NCBI GenBank assembly: GCA_043753895.1
Contig: JAYUWK010000133.1
Span: forward strand, 1 to 64,000
Source of the DNA: WLMZ01 sp043753895
Lineage (GTDB): Bacteria > Actinomycetota > Acidimicrobiia > Acidimicrobiales > Ilumatobacteraceae
Direction of reading: 5' to 3'
DNA length: 64,000 bases
Every line of letters starts with the position of its first letter. The first letter of the stretch is position 1. The notes under the pieces were generated by a model. It was not told the origin of the DNA. It ran no database searches and saw nothing but the letters and a program-made list of their open reading frames with translations. Positions 8,636 to 16,957 of the stretch are shown in pieces. The translations under genes were made by a program, and so were the position numbers.

Positions 8636-9016
8636 TTAGATCAGCTCGATTTCGACGTGATTGGCATGAGCAGCAAGAGTCTTCACGTCGGCACGATCGC
8701 CGGTGAGCACAGTGCCGCCCGGTTCGGCAAGCGCGACCACGAGCGCGTCGACCGCTGATCCGGCTCGCGCTCTTCGGCGGAGTTCGGCTGCGCGGCGAGC
8801 GACGGCTGGGGTGACCTCGGCCTGGACGATGCACGTCTTCAGGAATCGGTTCGCGTTGGCGTCACGTGCCGGGTCACCGTGGAGGGATTCGATCAGCACC
8901 ATCGTCGGTACGATCGGTGGCCAGAGCCCTGCCGTGCTCAAGGCTCTGATCAGCGAGAGCGCGTTGGCTGTTCGCGAGAAGAGCCGTGTGAGTCCACCGC
9001 TGTCAAGGACCAGCAC
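8636..9016 (-). CDS. PIN-domain toxin, VapC-like
   Basis: About 126 residues starting at GTG 9014-9016, directly after the antitoxin stop. The PIN signature is visible: N-terminal 'VLVLDSGGLTRLF' acidic site, 'VLIESLHG' glutamate, central 'SAVDALVVALAE' aspartate and 'GGTVLTGDRAD' C-terminal acidic site. This family is usually a magnesium-dependent RNase silenced by its partner. The open frame runs upstream into the antitoxin gene, so GTG 9016 is chosen on domain length and tight spacing. With the upstream gene it forms a VapBC-type module. Confidence 0.85.
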   Translation of the reverse strand: MLVLDSGGLTRLFSRTANALSLIRALSTAGLWPPIVPTMVLIESLHGDPARDANANRFLKTCIVQAEVTPAVARRAAELRRRARAGSAVDALVVALAEPGGTVLTGDRADVKTLAAHANHVEIELI

Positions 9017-9017
9017 G

Positions 9018-9266
9018 TCAGCCAGCCTGACCCAGACCACGCTCGCGAATCCGGCGGGCGATGGCATCGGCGTGGGTCAGCAGTCGGCCGGTTGGCTCAC
9101 CGACTTCGGCGGTGAGTTCATCGAGATACTCGGTCGTCGCGTCGAGCGCGTCCTGCCGCTCGAGCTCGGCCCGCAGCGCGATCTGCAGCAGCTCGGATGC
9201 GGGCAGTCCGCGTCGCTTCAACTCATCGTGGAGATCGTCCGGAAGGTACACCTGAAGACCTGGCAT
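9018..9266 (-). CDS. Antitoxin of the VapBC-like pair (ribbon-helix-helix type)
   Basis: 82 residues. The N-terminus 'MPGLQVYLPDDLHDELKRRG' is a typical ribbon-helix-helix DNA-binding start; the acidic/helical remainder would embrace the PIN toxin. The ATG at 9264-9266 lies 7 nt after a TATACT box and lacks a ribosome binding site, so a leaderless transcript is likely. Its stop is one base from the toxin GTG. Like other antitoxins it probably represses its own promoter, where GGCGTAT occurs twice as a direct repeat. Confidence 0.8.
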   Translation of the reverse strand: MPGLQVYLPDDLHDELKRRGLPASELLQIALRAELERQDALDATTEYLDELTAEVGEPTGRLLTHADAIARRIRERGLGQAG

Positions 9267-9273
9267 ACGCCTG

Positions 9274-9279
9274 AGTATA
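9274..9279 (-). promoter_or_regulatory. -10 box for a leaderless toxin-antitoxin transcript
   Basis: TATACT on the minus strand ends 7 nt before the antitoxin ATG, placing the predicted transcript start on the ATG. Copies of GGCGTAT lie on each side (in GGCGTATAC and GGCGTATGC), a possible operator. No good -35 is seen. Confidence 0.5.
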
Positions 9280-9303
9280 CGCCTACTGCAGGAGGCTTGG
9301 GGG

Positions 9304-10029
9304 TCAGCCGCCGCCGCCGCTGTAGTTCTCGGACGCGTCGACCAGCATGTGGCCATCTGAGCCGATTGTCACCTCGATGCGTGAGTATCCGTTGCTCGTG
9401 TCGAAGCGAACACGAATGCGGGTCGCCTCGTTGTTTTCGACCTGCGACGTGTAGCCCGAGTTGGTCATCTGATCCAGCAAGGTGAGCACTCCGGCGCGCA
9501 GACGCACGGTGATGGTGCCACCCTTCGACACATCGGTCTTGGTCTCATCGATATCCGGGGGCTGGGCATATGTGGTGGTGGGCTCCGGTGAGTTGGTTAT
9601 AGGCGGAACCACGACCGGCGCCGTGGTGGCCGCACCGCCGTTCTGGCCGGGCACGGTGGCGGCGGTGTTGGTAGGGCCGGTTGGCCTTGTGGTGGGGCTG
9701 ACGACGTTGGTGCCCGTGGGCAGTGACGTCTGAGGAAGGCTCTCGGCAGAATCCGAAGTTCGGGTCTCGGCGCTCGTTTGCGTGACCAGCGAGTCGTCGC
9801 CGCTGCTGTCGGCTGGCGATAGGTGTGAGCCACCCCGATTGTTCAACATGATTCCAGCGAAGCCCAATGCGGCCACCACACCGAGTCCGCTCATGATTGC
9901 TGCAGAACGGCGCCGACGCGCCGCACGAACCCGATGCTGCAAATGGGCGTAGGCAGCGTCGTCGTCGAGACCGCGGCCACCGAGTCGCTGGAGCTGGCTG
10001 CGTAGTTCGGAATCTTCGTAGTCATCCAT
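9304..10029 (-). CDS. Membrane-anchored protein coupled to the sigma factor, probable anti-sigma factor
   Basis: 241 residues. A short acidic cytoplasmic N-terminus (~1-45, starting MDDYEDSELRSQLQRLG) is followed by basic residues and one transmembrane helix ('AIMSGLGVVAALGFAGIML'), then a Ser/Thr/Pro-rich extracytoplasmic region and a small C-terminal domain. The ATG overlaps the sigma factor stop by 8 nt with GAAGGAGA as ribosome binding site, the classic coupled arrangement of a sigma factor and its membrane-bound regulator. No HxxxCxxC zinc motif is present. The anti-sigma role rests on architecture and context only. Confidence 0.6.
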   Translation of the reverse strand: MDDYEDSELRSQLQRLGGRGLDDDAAYAHLQHRVRAARRRRSAAIMSGLGVVAALGFAGIMLNNRGGSHLSPADSSGDDSLVTQTSAETRTSDSAESLPQTSLPTGTNVVSPTTRPTGPTNTAATVPGQNGGAATTAPVVVPPITNSPEPTTTYAQPPDIDETKTDVSKGGTITVRLRAGVLTLLDQMTNSGYTSQVENNEATRIRVRFDTSNGYSRIEVTIGSDGHMLVDASENYSGGGG

Positions 10030-10534
10030 GGGAGTCTCCTTCACCCAATTGGCCACGCAACGTGGCGCGGCCTTGGTGCAGATGGAACTTGACCGCGCCC
10101 TGGGAAATCCCCAGCGTTGCGGCGGTTTCGGCGACGGACAGTCCGTCGACGTAGAACAGTGCAAGCGACAGTCGTTGCTGGCGAGGGAGTCCCTCGAGCA
10201 TTGCGGCCACATCGTCGAGTGGCGGGGCCTGTGCGGTGCGCTCGGGTTCAGCCGCGAGGCGTTCGACGACGCGGCCCTTGCGCATGTCGGAACGGTGTTC
10301 GTCGCGCAGTTTGTTAATGGCAACACGGCGGATCCACCCGACGGGGTCGTCGTAGTTCATGATCGACCGCCACCGCAGATGCGCTTTCACAAAGGCGTGT
10401 TGCACCGCGTCCGCGGCAGCCTGTTCGTTACCGCAGGCCACCGTGAGGGCGCGCACAAGTCGCCCGTGGTGGGCGCGGAACAGCGATTCGAGGTCGTCGA
10501 CAATGCGAGCGTCGTTCATCAGGGCAATCGTCAC
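10022..10534 (-). CDS. ECF-type RNA polymerase sigma factor (SigE-like)
   Basis: 170 residues from GTG 10532-10534 (an ATG five codons on is also possible). Region 2 is visible as 'LFRAHHGRLVRALTVACGNEQAAADAVQHAFVKAH' split into its helices, with 'DPVGWIRRVAINKLRDEHR' matching region 2.4. Region 4 ends in a helix-turn-helix 'SVAETAATLGISQGAVKFHLHQG'. No region 3 or 1.1, so ECF type. It should direct transcription in response to an envelope or other signal held by the coupled downstream membrane protein. Divergent from the PLP enzyme gene, with a ~63-bp shared region. Confidence 0.88.
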   Translation of the reverse strand: MTIALMNDARIVDDLESLFRAHHGRLVRALTVACGNEQAAADAVQHAFVKAHLRWRSIMNYDDPVGWIRRVAINKLRDEHRSDMRKGRVVERLAAEPERTAQAPPLDDVAAMLEGLPRQQRLSLALFYVDGLSVAETAATLGISQGAVKFHLHQGRATLRGQLGEGDSHG

Positions 10535-10597
10535 CGCTCAGGACACGCCCACCGGACGCGGAAGGTTTGGTTGACAGCCAACGTACAGTGCAAAGCA

Positions 10598-11599
10598 ATG
10601 CCGCTCCCTCGTTTGGCTTTGCTTGCCCGTGCAACTCTTGCCACCTTGCCAACCCATCTCGAACCCGGCCCACCGTTGCCCGGCGGTGCCAGCCTCTGGG
10701 TGAAACGCGACGATCTCACCGGCCTCGGAGTGGGTGGCAACAAGGCCCGCAAACTCGAATTCCTGTGCGGCCAGGCACTGCACGATGGTGCCGATTGCCT
10801 CATCACGGTTGGCGCCGGCCAGTCGAATCACTGTCGGATGACCGCCGCAGCGGGTGCGCGCCTCGGGCTGGAAACACACCTGGTCCTGTCGGGCGACGCG
10901 CCGACGACGTTCGTCGGCAACCAAGCGCTCGCCCACCTGTTCGGCGCCCACCTGCACTTTACGGGCGTGCCTTCGTCGCACTGGGGGGCGCTCGAGATCG
11001 CCCGAGAGGCCCTCACCGAGGAACTCGCCGCCGACGGCCTTCGACCGCACTCCATCCCCATCGGTGGGAGCACCTCGATAGGGGCGTTGGGCTATGTGGT
11101 CGCGTTCGTGGAGATCATGCAGCAATGCGACTGGTTGGGGTTCCTGCCCACATCCATCGTCTTCACCTCGTCGAGTGGTGGTACGCACGCGGGTTTGGTG
11201 GCGGGCAAGGCACTGTGGCGAACGCTGGGTCACGCGGTCCCTGACGTGATTGCAATTGGGGTCGCCAAGGGTGTGGTGATGGGTCTGCCCGACGTTGCCG
11301 ACCTCGCCAAAGAAACCCTCGCCCTGCTCGGTGAATCGGGGGTCGAGACAACCGACGTGGAGATCGACACGCGCTGGCTGGGCGACGACTATGCGATTCC
11401 GTCCGCCGCTGGAGACGATGCCATCCGTTGGGCGGCACGCCGCGGCGGGTGGGTACTCGACCGCACCTATTCCGGCAAGGGGTTTTCGGGCCTGTTGGGC
11501 AATGCCGCCGATGGTCGTTGGGGTGCCGGCGACAACGTGGTCTTCATCCACACCGGTGGGCTTCCTGCGGTGTTTGTGCCGGGCGGGCTCCCCGACTGA
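10598..11599 (+). CDS. PLP-dependent D-cysteine desulfhydrase / ACC deaminase family enzyme
   Basis: 333 residues. The fold-type II PLP enzyme pattern is clear: 'WVKRDDLTGLGVGGNKARKLE' region with the PLP lysine Lys49 in GGNK, 'TVGAGQSNHCRMTAAAGARLG', 'FTSSSGGTHAGLVAG' phosphate-binding loop and C-terminal 'GDNVVFIHTGGLPAVF'. The family breaks down D-cysteine or related amino acids to a keto acid, ammonia and sulfide; ACC deaminase activity cannot be excluded. The long in-frame upstream extension overlaps the sigma gene and is not real; ATG 10598 gives the family start. Confidence 0.82.
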   Translation: MPLPRLALLARATLATLPTHLEPGPPLPGGASLWVKRDDLTGLGVGGNKARKLEFLCGQALHDGADCLITVGAGQSNHCRMTAAAGARLGLETHLVLSGDAPTTFVGNQALAHLFGAHLHFTGVPSSHWGALEIAREALTEELAADGLRPHSIPIGGSTSIGALGYVVAFVEIMQQCDWLGFLPTSIVFTSSSGGTHAGLVAGKALWRTLGHAVPDVIAIGVAKGVVMGLPDVADLAKETLALLGESGVETTDVEIDTRWLGDDYAIPSAAGDDAIRWAARRGGWVLDRTYSGKGFSGLLGNAADGRWGAGDNVVFIHTGGLPAVFVPGGLPD

Positions 11600-11681
11600 T
11601 CGGCACCACAGCCCACTGCACGGGCTCCAGTCGTGGTCAGCGACTTCCCGTACATCGCAAAGCGCACTACCCTCACGTGCG

Positions 11682-12581
11682 ATGGATGTCGTGCTCGCAA
11701 TCGATATCGGTGGCACGAAGATGGCCGCCGGGCTGATGACCATGTCGGGCGAGCTCATCGATGTCGAACGTGTCGAGGTGGATCACGCCACGACCGCCGT
11801 CGGGGTCTTTGCTCAATTGGCCGAGATGGTCGAGTCGCAACTGGCGCGGGCCACGGGTCACCATCAGGCGCGGCCAGTGGTGGTCGGCGTTGGTTCTGCT
11901 GGTCCGCTCACCCAGAACTGCGAGACAGTGTCGCCGTTGAACATCCGGGTCTGGCGCGATTTCCCGCTGCGCGAGCGCTTGCAGATCATCACCCAGCTGC
12001 CGGTGTATGGAGATCTCGACGCGAAGGCGTTGGCGCTGGCCGAGGGATGGGTCGGTGCGGCGCAGGGACGAAACAACTTCATGGCAATGGTGGTCTCCAC
12101 CGGAGTCGGGGGCGGCATCGTGATCGATGGTCAGTTGCTCGACGGCGCCACGGGCAACGCCGGCCACATCGGCCACGTGATCGTCGAACCGAACGGACGT
12201 CGATGTGCGTGCGGAGCGCGGGGGTGCCTCGAGGCCGAGGCGTCAGGCCCGGCGATCGAGGCCATCACGGGGCGCTCACCCACCGAGCCCACGTACGACA
12301 TCATGGTGCGTACCGGCAAACTCGTCGGCCGCGGGGTTGCCTCGGTATGTAACGCACTCGACCTCGATCTCGTCGTGGTGGGCGGTTCCGTCGCACTCGG
12401 GTTCGGGGCAACGTTCTTCAACGCGGCTCAGGACAGCCTGTCCGAACACTGCCGGCTCAGCTTCAGTAAGGGTGTGCGCATCACGCCGGCGCGTTTGGGC
12501 GATCGCGGCCCGCTCATCGGCGCGGGTGCGGTGGGTCTGCGCGGTATGCATCGCGTCGCCCGACGCGCACCGTCGCGCTAG
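11682..12581 (+). CDS. ROK family sugar kinase
   Basis: 299 residues. DIGGTK near the N-terminus binds ATP phosphate; 'GHIGHVIVEPNGRRCACGA' followed by RGCLE carries the ROK zinc motif CxCGxxGCxE; the catalytic aspartate is in 'VYGDLDAKALALAEG'. No N-terminal helix-turn-helix, so it is a kinase, probably of glucose or an N-acyl hexosamine, not a NagC-type repressor. A TACCCT box lies 8 nt before the ATG with no Shine-Dalgarno, suggesting a leaderless mRNA. It stands 82 bp after the PLP gene. Confidence 0.85.
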   Translation: MDVVLAIDIGGTKMAAGLMTMSGELIDVERVEVDHATTAVGVFAQLAEMVESQLARATGHHQARPVVVGVGSAGPLTQNCETVSPLNIRVWRDFPLRERLQIITQLPVYGDLDAKALALAEGWVGAAQGRNNFMAMVVSTGVGGGIVIDGQLLDGATGNAGHIGHVIVEPNGRRCACGARGCLEAEASGPAIEAITGRSPTEPTYDIMVRTGKLVGRGVASVCNALDLDLVVVGGSVALGFGATFFNAAQDSLSEHCRLSFSKGVRITPARLGDRGPLIGAGAVGLRGMHRVARRAPSR

Positions 12582-12620
12582 GGGTGCGGTCGCCGTTGCC
12601 GCGGTGGCTACATTCTTCAG

Positions 12621-14177
12621 ATGGTTCAACTGCTGACGGAGTTCGACGACCGGTCCGATGACGCCGCGGTGATCGACGTCGATGGCGTCACCACCTGGGC
12701 ACAGTTGAACGATCGCACCAACCGACTCGTGCACTCTTTGCGCAGCGCAGGGGTGCAGCCCGGAGATCGTGTCGCTTTGCTGGCGGGGAACCGACGTGAG
12801 ATCGAAGAGGTCTATATCGCGTGCGCCAGCGCGGGCTGGCTGACCGTACCGATCAACTGGCACTTCTCGCCCGACGAAGTTGCGTATGTGCTCGACGACA
12901 GCGGTGCCACTGCGCTCATCGTCGATGGTGAACTCGAAGACGTCGCGGCCGAGGCGCTCACTTTGTCGCCGACTGCCGCATCACGAGCTCGCCTCCTGAT
13001 GACTGCTGCGCCCGGCGCGCCGTTCGTTTCCTACGAGCTCGCTCTGGCGTCGGCGAGGGGTGACGAACCTGACGAGCAGATGCACGGCGGCGTGATGTTT
13101 TACACATCGGGCACCACCGGGCGACCCAAGGGCGTGAAGAACACCTCGTTCGCATTGGGTCTTCCGCCCGAGATTCTCAAGCTGAGTGCGGGCGCCATGG
13201 CCAGCGTGGGCATTCCGTCGCCGGGACGCACACTGCTGTGCGGCCCGCAGTATCACTCGGCGCAATGGGCGTTCTCGTTTCTTCCGCTCGTGGCCGGCAC
13301 GACCGTGGTGATGCAGCGCAAATTCATCCCTGAGGAGACCCTCGAGCTCATCGATCGATACGCGATCACCAACGTGCACCTCGTGCCCACGCAGTTCGTA
13401 CGCCTGCTTCGTGTCGATGGCGTGACCAAGCGCGACTTTCGGGGTGATTCATTGCAACTGGTATTGCACGGCGCAGCGCCGTGTGCACCATCGGTGAAGC
13501 GGGCGATGATCGACTGGTGGGGTTCGAAGGTGACCGAGTACTACGGGGCTACCGAGGGAGGCGTGGTCACGATCATCTCTGCCGACGAGTGGCTCGTAAA
13601 GCCCGGTTCGGTTGGCCGGGCGATGCCGATCGTCGAGATCAAGATCGTTGGCGATGACGACGTCGAGGCCGTAGCTGCACAGGAAGGCGTGATCCATGTG
13701 CGCAGCCTGCTCGGTAGCGATTTCGAGTACCTCAACGAACCCGCCAAGACGGCTGAGGCGCACCGTGAACCGGGCTTCTTCACGCTCGGCGACATCGGCT
13801 ACGTCGACGCCGACGGCTACCTGTTCCTGAGCGATCGCAAGATCGACATGATCATCTCCGGCGGCGTGAACATTTACCCAGCCGAGATCGAGGCGATCCT
13901 CATCACGCATCCCGCGATCATGGACGTTGCCGTGTTCGGCGTGCCCAACGACGAATTCGGCGAAGAGGTTCGCGCCGCAGTACAACTCACCCCGAACACG
14001 CGATACACGCCTGCTCTGGATCGCGATTTGAAGCAGATGGTCCGCGCCAAGATGGCCGGCTACAAAGTGCCCAAGAACATCGACGTAGTGGCCGAGATGC
14101 CGCGCAGCGAAGCGGGCAAATTGTTGAAGCGCCAATTGCGGGCTCCGTTCTGGGAAGGCAGCGGCCGCAAGATCTGA
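12621..14177 (+). CDS. AMP-forming acyl-CoA synthetase
   Basis: 518 residues, normal for the ANL superfamily. Motifs in order: P-loop 'MFYTSGTTGRPKGVK' (~156-170), 'YYGATEGG' (A5), 'GDIGYVDADGYLFLSDRK' (A7-A8), 'SGGVNIYPAEIE' and the catalytic lysine in EAGKLLKR near the C-terminus. It activates a carboxylic acid as acyl-AMP then acyl-CoA. Chain length not predictable. TACATT lies 6 nt before the ATG and there is no ribosome binding site, so leaderless translation is likely. Confidence 0.9.
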   Translation: MVQLLTEFDDRSDDAAVIDVDGVTTWAQLNDRTNRLVHSLRSAGVQPGDRVALLAGNRREIEEVYIACASAGWLTVPINWHFSPDEVAYVLDDSGATALIVDGELEDVAAEALTLSPTAASRARLLMTAAPGAPFVSYELALASARGDEPDEQMHGGVMFYTSGTTGRPKGVKNTSFALGLPPEILKLSAGAMASVGIPSPGRTLLCGPQYHSAQWAFSFLPLVAGTTVVMQRKFIPEETLELIDRYAITNVHLVPTQFVRLLRVDGVTKRDFRGDSLQLVLHGAAPCAPSVKRAMIDWWGSKVTEYYGATEGGVVTIISADEWLVKPGSVGRAMPIVEIKIVGDDDVEAVAAQEGVIHVRSLLGSDFEYLNEPAKTAEAHREPGFFTLGDIGYVDADGYLFLSDRKIDMIISGGVNIYPAEIEAILITHPAIMDVAVFGVPNDEFGEEVRAAVQLTPNTRYTPALDRDLKQMVRAKMAGYKVPKNIDVVAEMPRSEAGKLLKRQLRAPFWEGSGRKI

Positions 14178-14189
14178 CGGCGGCGCGGG

Positions 14190-15380
14190 TCAACCACCGA
14201 AGCCGCGATACACGCTCTCCAGCGGGCCGGTGCCCAAGAACCGGTGCCACAACGCGCCGAGCGTGATCGCGCACATCCAAAAGACCAAGCTGAACAGCAA
14301 CGCCACATCCAGGCCGGTAGGGGTGACCCAGCCCCACCAGTACACGACTGCGTTGAAGACCAGCGCGTGACACACATAGATCGTGAGCGTCATCTGGCCG
14401 GCGTGCTGGAGCATACGCGTGCCCCACGCAGTGGGGTACGAATCGGCCACCCACGAGATCACGCAGAACGCGACGACTGACGATCCGATTGCGCCGAACG
14501 TGTACAGAAGCCCACGGTCGAAGGGCCGCGTCGACAACAGCAGCGCCCATCGCGATGATCCAGTTCCGCTCGCTGCGCGCATCCCGAAATGACTGAGCAG
14601 GTAGGTGCCGGCAAGCAAGGCGGCTCCCACAGTGATCATGCGCCGCTTCGCGGTGGCATTCAGTGCAAGGAAGCGGCCGACTGCCATACCGACACAGAAG
14701 AAACACAACCAGGGAAACAGTGGGTGGGTGTACCCCGTGAAGGTGCGCAACAACAGGTTGCGCGGCGAGGTGACCTTGGGGTCGAGCCACGTCACGTCGT
14801 GACCGGTTCGAATGTGCTCGAAGTGGAACCACGAGATCGCCGCGCCCGCCAACGCGCTGATCGCGCCGATGGCAGCGATCCAGCGCAATCGCAACGTGAA
14901 CAGCAGCGAGGCAACCATGAACAATGCGCCGTAATAGAACAGGATGGTTCCCGGCCAGATCCACTCGAGTAGTAGTCCGCCGGAGTAGAGCAGCAGGCCG
15001 CGCCGGGCGAGTCGCCAGCGGTCATCGCGAATGCTCGCGGCGTCACCCGAGGCGCGGCTGCGGTTCGTCATCAGCGTCACACCCATACCGGCGACCATCA
15101 CGAATGTGGCGGCGAACCGCGTGCTCAGCGGGCCTTGAGCTGGATCGAAGATGCGCTCCCCGAGCGAGCGGTTGATGCCATCATCGCCGCGGTTCAGGAA
15201 GCCGTGATAATTCAGGATGACAACACCGACGAGGGCCAGCGCGCGGGTGACGTCGAGCCCCGGCAGGCGTGGCGCGCCGATGCGGTTCGTGGGCGGCGGC
15301 TCTGCATCGGAGTGGTGAGTCGTTACGACACCGTGATCGAGCGAGGGATCGACGCCGTGATCGACCGCACGGTCAGTCAT
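14190..15380 (-). CDS. DUF418-like / heparan-acetyltransferase-like polytopic membrane protein
   Basis: 396 residues. After a ~45-residue polar N-terminus comes 'RLPGLDVTRALALVGVVILNYHGFL', the characteristic first helix of YeiB/DUF418 and related acyltransferase-like membrane proteins, followed by about ten hydrophobic segments and 'LTIYVCHALVFNAVVYWWGW' near the C-terminus. Function unknown; relatives are suspected to move acyl groups across the membrane. ATG 15378-15380 overlaps the stop of the racemase-like gene by 8 nt, so the two are coupled. Convergent with the acyl-CoA synthetase gene, 12 bp apart. Confidence 0.7.
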   Translation of the reverse strand: MTDRAVDHGVDPSLDHGVVTTHHSDAEPPPTNRIGAPRLPGLDVTRALALVGVVILNYHGFLNRGDDGINRSLGERIFDPAQGPLSTRFAATFVMVAGMGVTLMTNRSRASGDAASIRDDRWRLARRGLLLYSGGLLLEWIWPGTILFYYGALFMVASLLFTLRLRWIAAIGAISALAGAAISWFHFEHIRTGHDVTWLDPKVTSPRNLLLRTFTGYTHPLFPWLCFFCVGMAVGRFLALNATAKRRMITVGAALLAGTYLLSHFGMRAASGTGSSRWALLLSTRPFDRGLLYTFGAIGSSVVAFCVISWVADSYPTAWGTRMLQHAGQMTLTIYVCHALVFNAVVYWWGWVTPTGLDVALLFSLVFWMCAITLGALWHRFLGTGPLESVYRGFGG

Positions 15381-16332
15381 TGATCCATTCCAGTTCATCG
15401 GCGTTGGTGAGCGTCAGCGGGCACTGGACATCGACACCGTCGCCGACAACAGGGCAGGCATTGTCGGCGGGCACGAACAGCATCGAGGTATGCATATGCG
15501 ATGGCTCGATCAGATGCAGCCGTTGACGTGCGAAGTGGAACGGGCTGCGACCATCGTGAAGGGGCCGAACACCGTGCGACGAACCAGCCGCGGCCAACAC
15601 CACATGCCCCCTGCCCGGCACTGCCACACCTCGGTAGCCCACGGTGTCGCCGGCGTCGACTCGATACACGTCGAGCACCTGTGCGCTGAGCTGCACCGTC
15701 GACTTATCGCCCAGCCACAGGGCTGTGCCGCAACGGATGTTGAACGAGCGATCGGGATGTTGTTCGATGAGACGCGCATATGCGTGTGCATCGAGGTGGC
15801 TCAGCGCGACCGGCAGTTTGGGGTCGAGGAGCGGGAGCCATCGCTCGACCTCGGCGACGTGATCGAGCGACGATCCCACCAATGGAAAGTGCAGCGCGTA
15901 GCCGGTAATGGCGCAGTCCGCGCCACGTGCAGTCGCAAGCAGAGCTTCGAGGCCGCGTAGTTCTACGCCATAGCGACGCATGCTGGATTGCAGCTTCACG
16001 ACGACATGACGCTGCCACTGTCGGCTCGGCAGTGCTTGCACATGATCGGCGCTACCAATGGTGAGGGTGACGTCCCGGGGGGCGGTGATTGGTAGCTCGC
16101 CCAGATGGGGCGTGAGTACCAATGCCGTGCGGTCGGGCGGCACGTCGCCCGCCTCGAACACAGTGCCCACGGCGATCGTGTCTGCCAGCGCAGCAGCCAT
16201 GGGCATCAGCGTCGCCCGGCTGAAGCCGTAGCCGTTGCCCTTGACCACCGGAAGCAGGCCAGGGTGCAGTTCGGCGCACGCCTGAACGGCGTGTTGCCAG
16301 GCCTGTTGGCGAACACGGAGACGAAGACCCAT
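15373..16332 (-). CDS. Alanine racemase-like PLP protein
   Basis: 319 residues. 'LLPVVKGNGYGFSR' near residue 27-40 matches the PLP-lysine motif of the alanine racemase N-terminal TIM barrel (usually AVxKANAYGhG). 'LDAHAYARLIEQ' and 'RCGTALWLGD' follow the barrel. The C-terminal beta domain is short and divergent ('VGDGVDVQCPLTLTNADE'), and the protein is ~50 residues shorter than Alr. It is probably a racemase-family enzyme with altered substrate or a non-catalytic relative rather than the essential Alr. Coupled to the DUF418 gene, which suggests a shared envelope role. Confidence 0.65.
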   Translation of the reverse strand: MGLRLRVRQQAWQHAVQACAELHPGLLPVVKGNGYGFSRATLMPMAAALADTIAVGTVFEAGDVPPDRTALVLTPHLGELPITAPRDVTLTIGSADHVQALPSRQWQRHVVVKLQSSMRRYGVELRGLEALLATARGADCAITGYALHFPLVGSSLDHVAEVERWLPLLDPKLPVALSHLDAHAYARLIEQHPDRSFNIRCGTALWLGDKSTVQLSAQVLDVYRVDAGDTVGYRGVAVPGRGHVVLAAAGSSHGVRPLHDGRSPFHFARQRLHLIEPSHMHTSMLFVPADNACPVVGDGVDVQCPLTLTNADELEWIND

Positions 16333-16426
16333 AGGGACCAGACGGTAGTGCCATCAACGCTGAGCGGGGGGTACATCGGCAATTCCCGAGTTGTCTGATC
16401 GGGTTTGTCGGTCTACGCTCGCAGCC

Positions 16427-16957
16427 ATGCGCACACTGTTCCGTTTCCCGAATCCGGTCAACGAAGTCTCGGCCCGGCTGGTCGCTGGTGGCGTGGTCGT
16501 GCAGGGCGTCGCATTTCTCGTCTTTCGGCAGTGGTGGTTGCTCGTTCCGCTTGCTTATGGCTTCGTCGCACGGGTGCTCACGGGTCCAACGTTGAGCCCT
16601 CTCGGCCAGTTCGTGACCCGCGCCGTCACCCCTCGCATCGGTGCCAACGGCCGGCTCGTCCCCGGACCGCCGAAGCGATTCGCGCAGGGCATCGGCGCAA
16701 CGCTGTCGGCGGGTGCGGCTGTTGCGTGGGCGTTCGGTTCGCCCGGCACGACGATGATCCTCGTCGCGGGCATCACGTTCGCGGCGACCTTTGAGTCGGT
16801 GTTTTCGTTCTGCTTCGGTTGCGTGATCTTCAATCGGCTGATCCGTTGGGGAGTCATCCCACCCGAGGTCTGCGAGTCATGCAACGACATCTCGAGCCGA
16901 TGGGCCAACGCTGCGCCAATGTATGCGGATCAGGAGTCAGTGACTTCGACCCGATAA
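16427..16957 (+). CDS. DUF4395 family membrane protein
   Basis: 176 residues with 'FRFPNPVNEVSARLVAGGVVVQG', the DUF4395 N-terminal signature, then four hydrophobic helices. Two cysteine pairs (FCFGC and CESC) lie in the last third. DUF4395 proteins often neighbour thioredoxin or sulfurtransferase genes; none adjoins here. TACGCT lies 7 nt before the ATG, indicating a leaderless transcript. Its last 28 bp overlap the 3' end of the convergent mftF gene. Confidence 0.75.
   Translation: MRTLFRFPNPVNEVSARLVAGGVVVQGVAFLVFRQWWLLVPLAYGFVARVLTGPTLSPLGQFVTRAVTPRIGANGRLVPGPPKRFAQGIGATLSAGAAVAWAFGSPGTTMILVAGITFAATFESVFSFCFGCVIFNRLIRWGVIPPEVCESCNDISSRWANAAPMYADQESVTSTR

Noticed and set aside
10567..10576. 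TTGACA as -35 for the PLP gene
   Set aside because: No -10 at 16-18 nt; the candidate TACAGT is only 7 nt away.
10028..10597. N-terminal extension of the PLP enzyme
   Set aside because: It lies antisense to the sigma factor gene and has no homology pattern; ATG 10598 fits the family.
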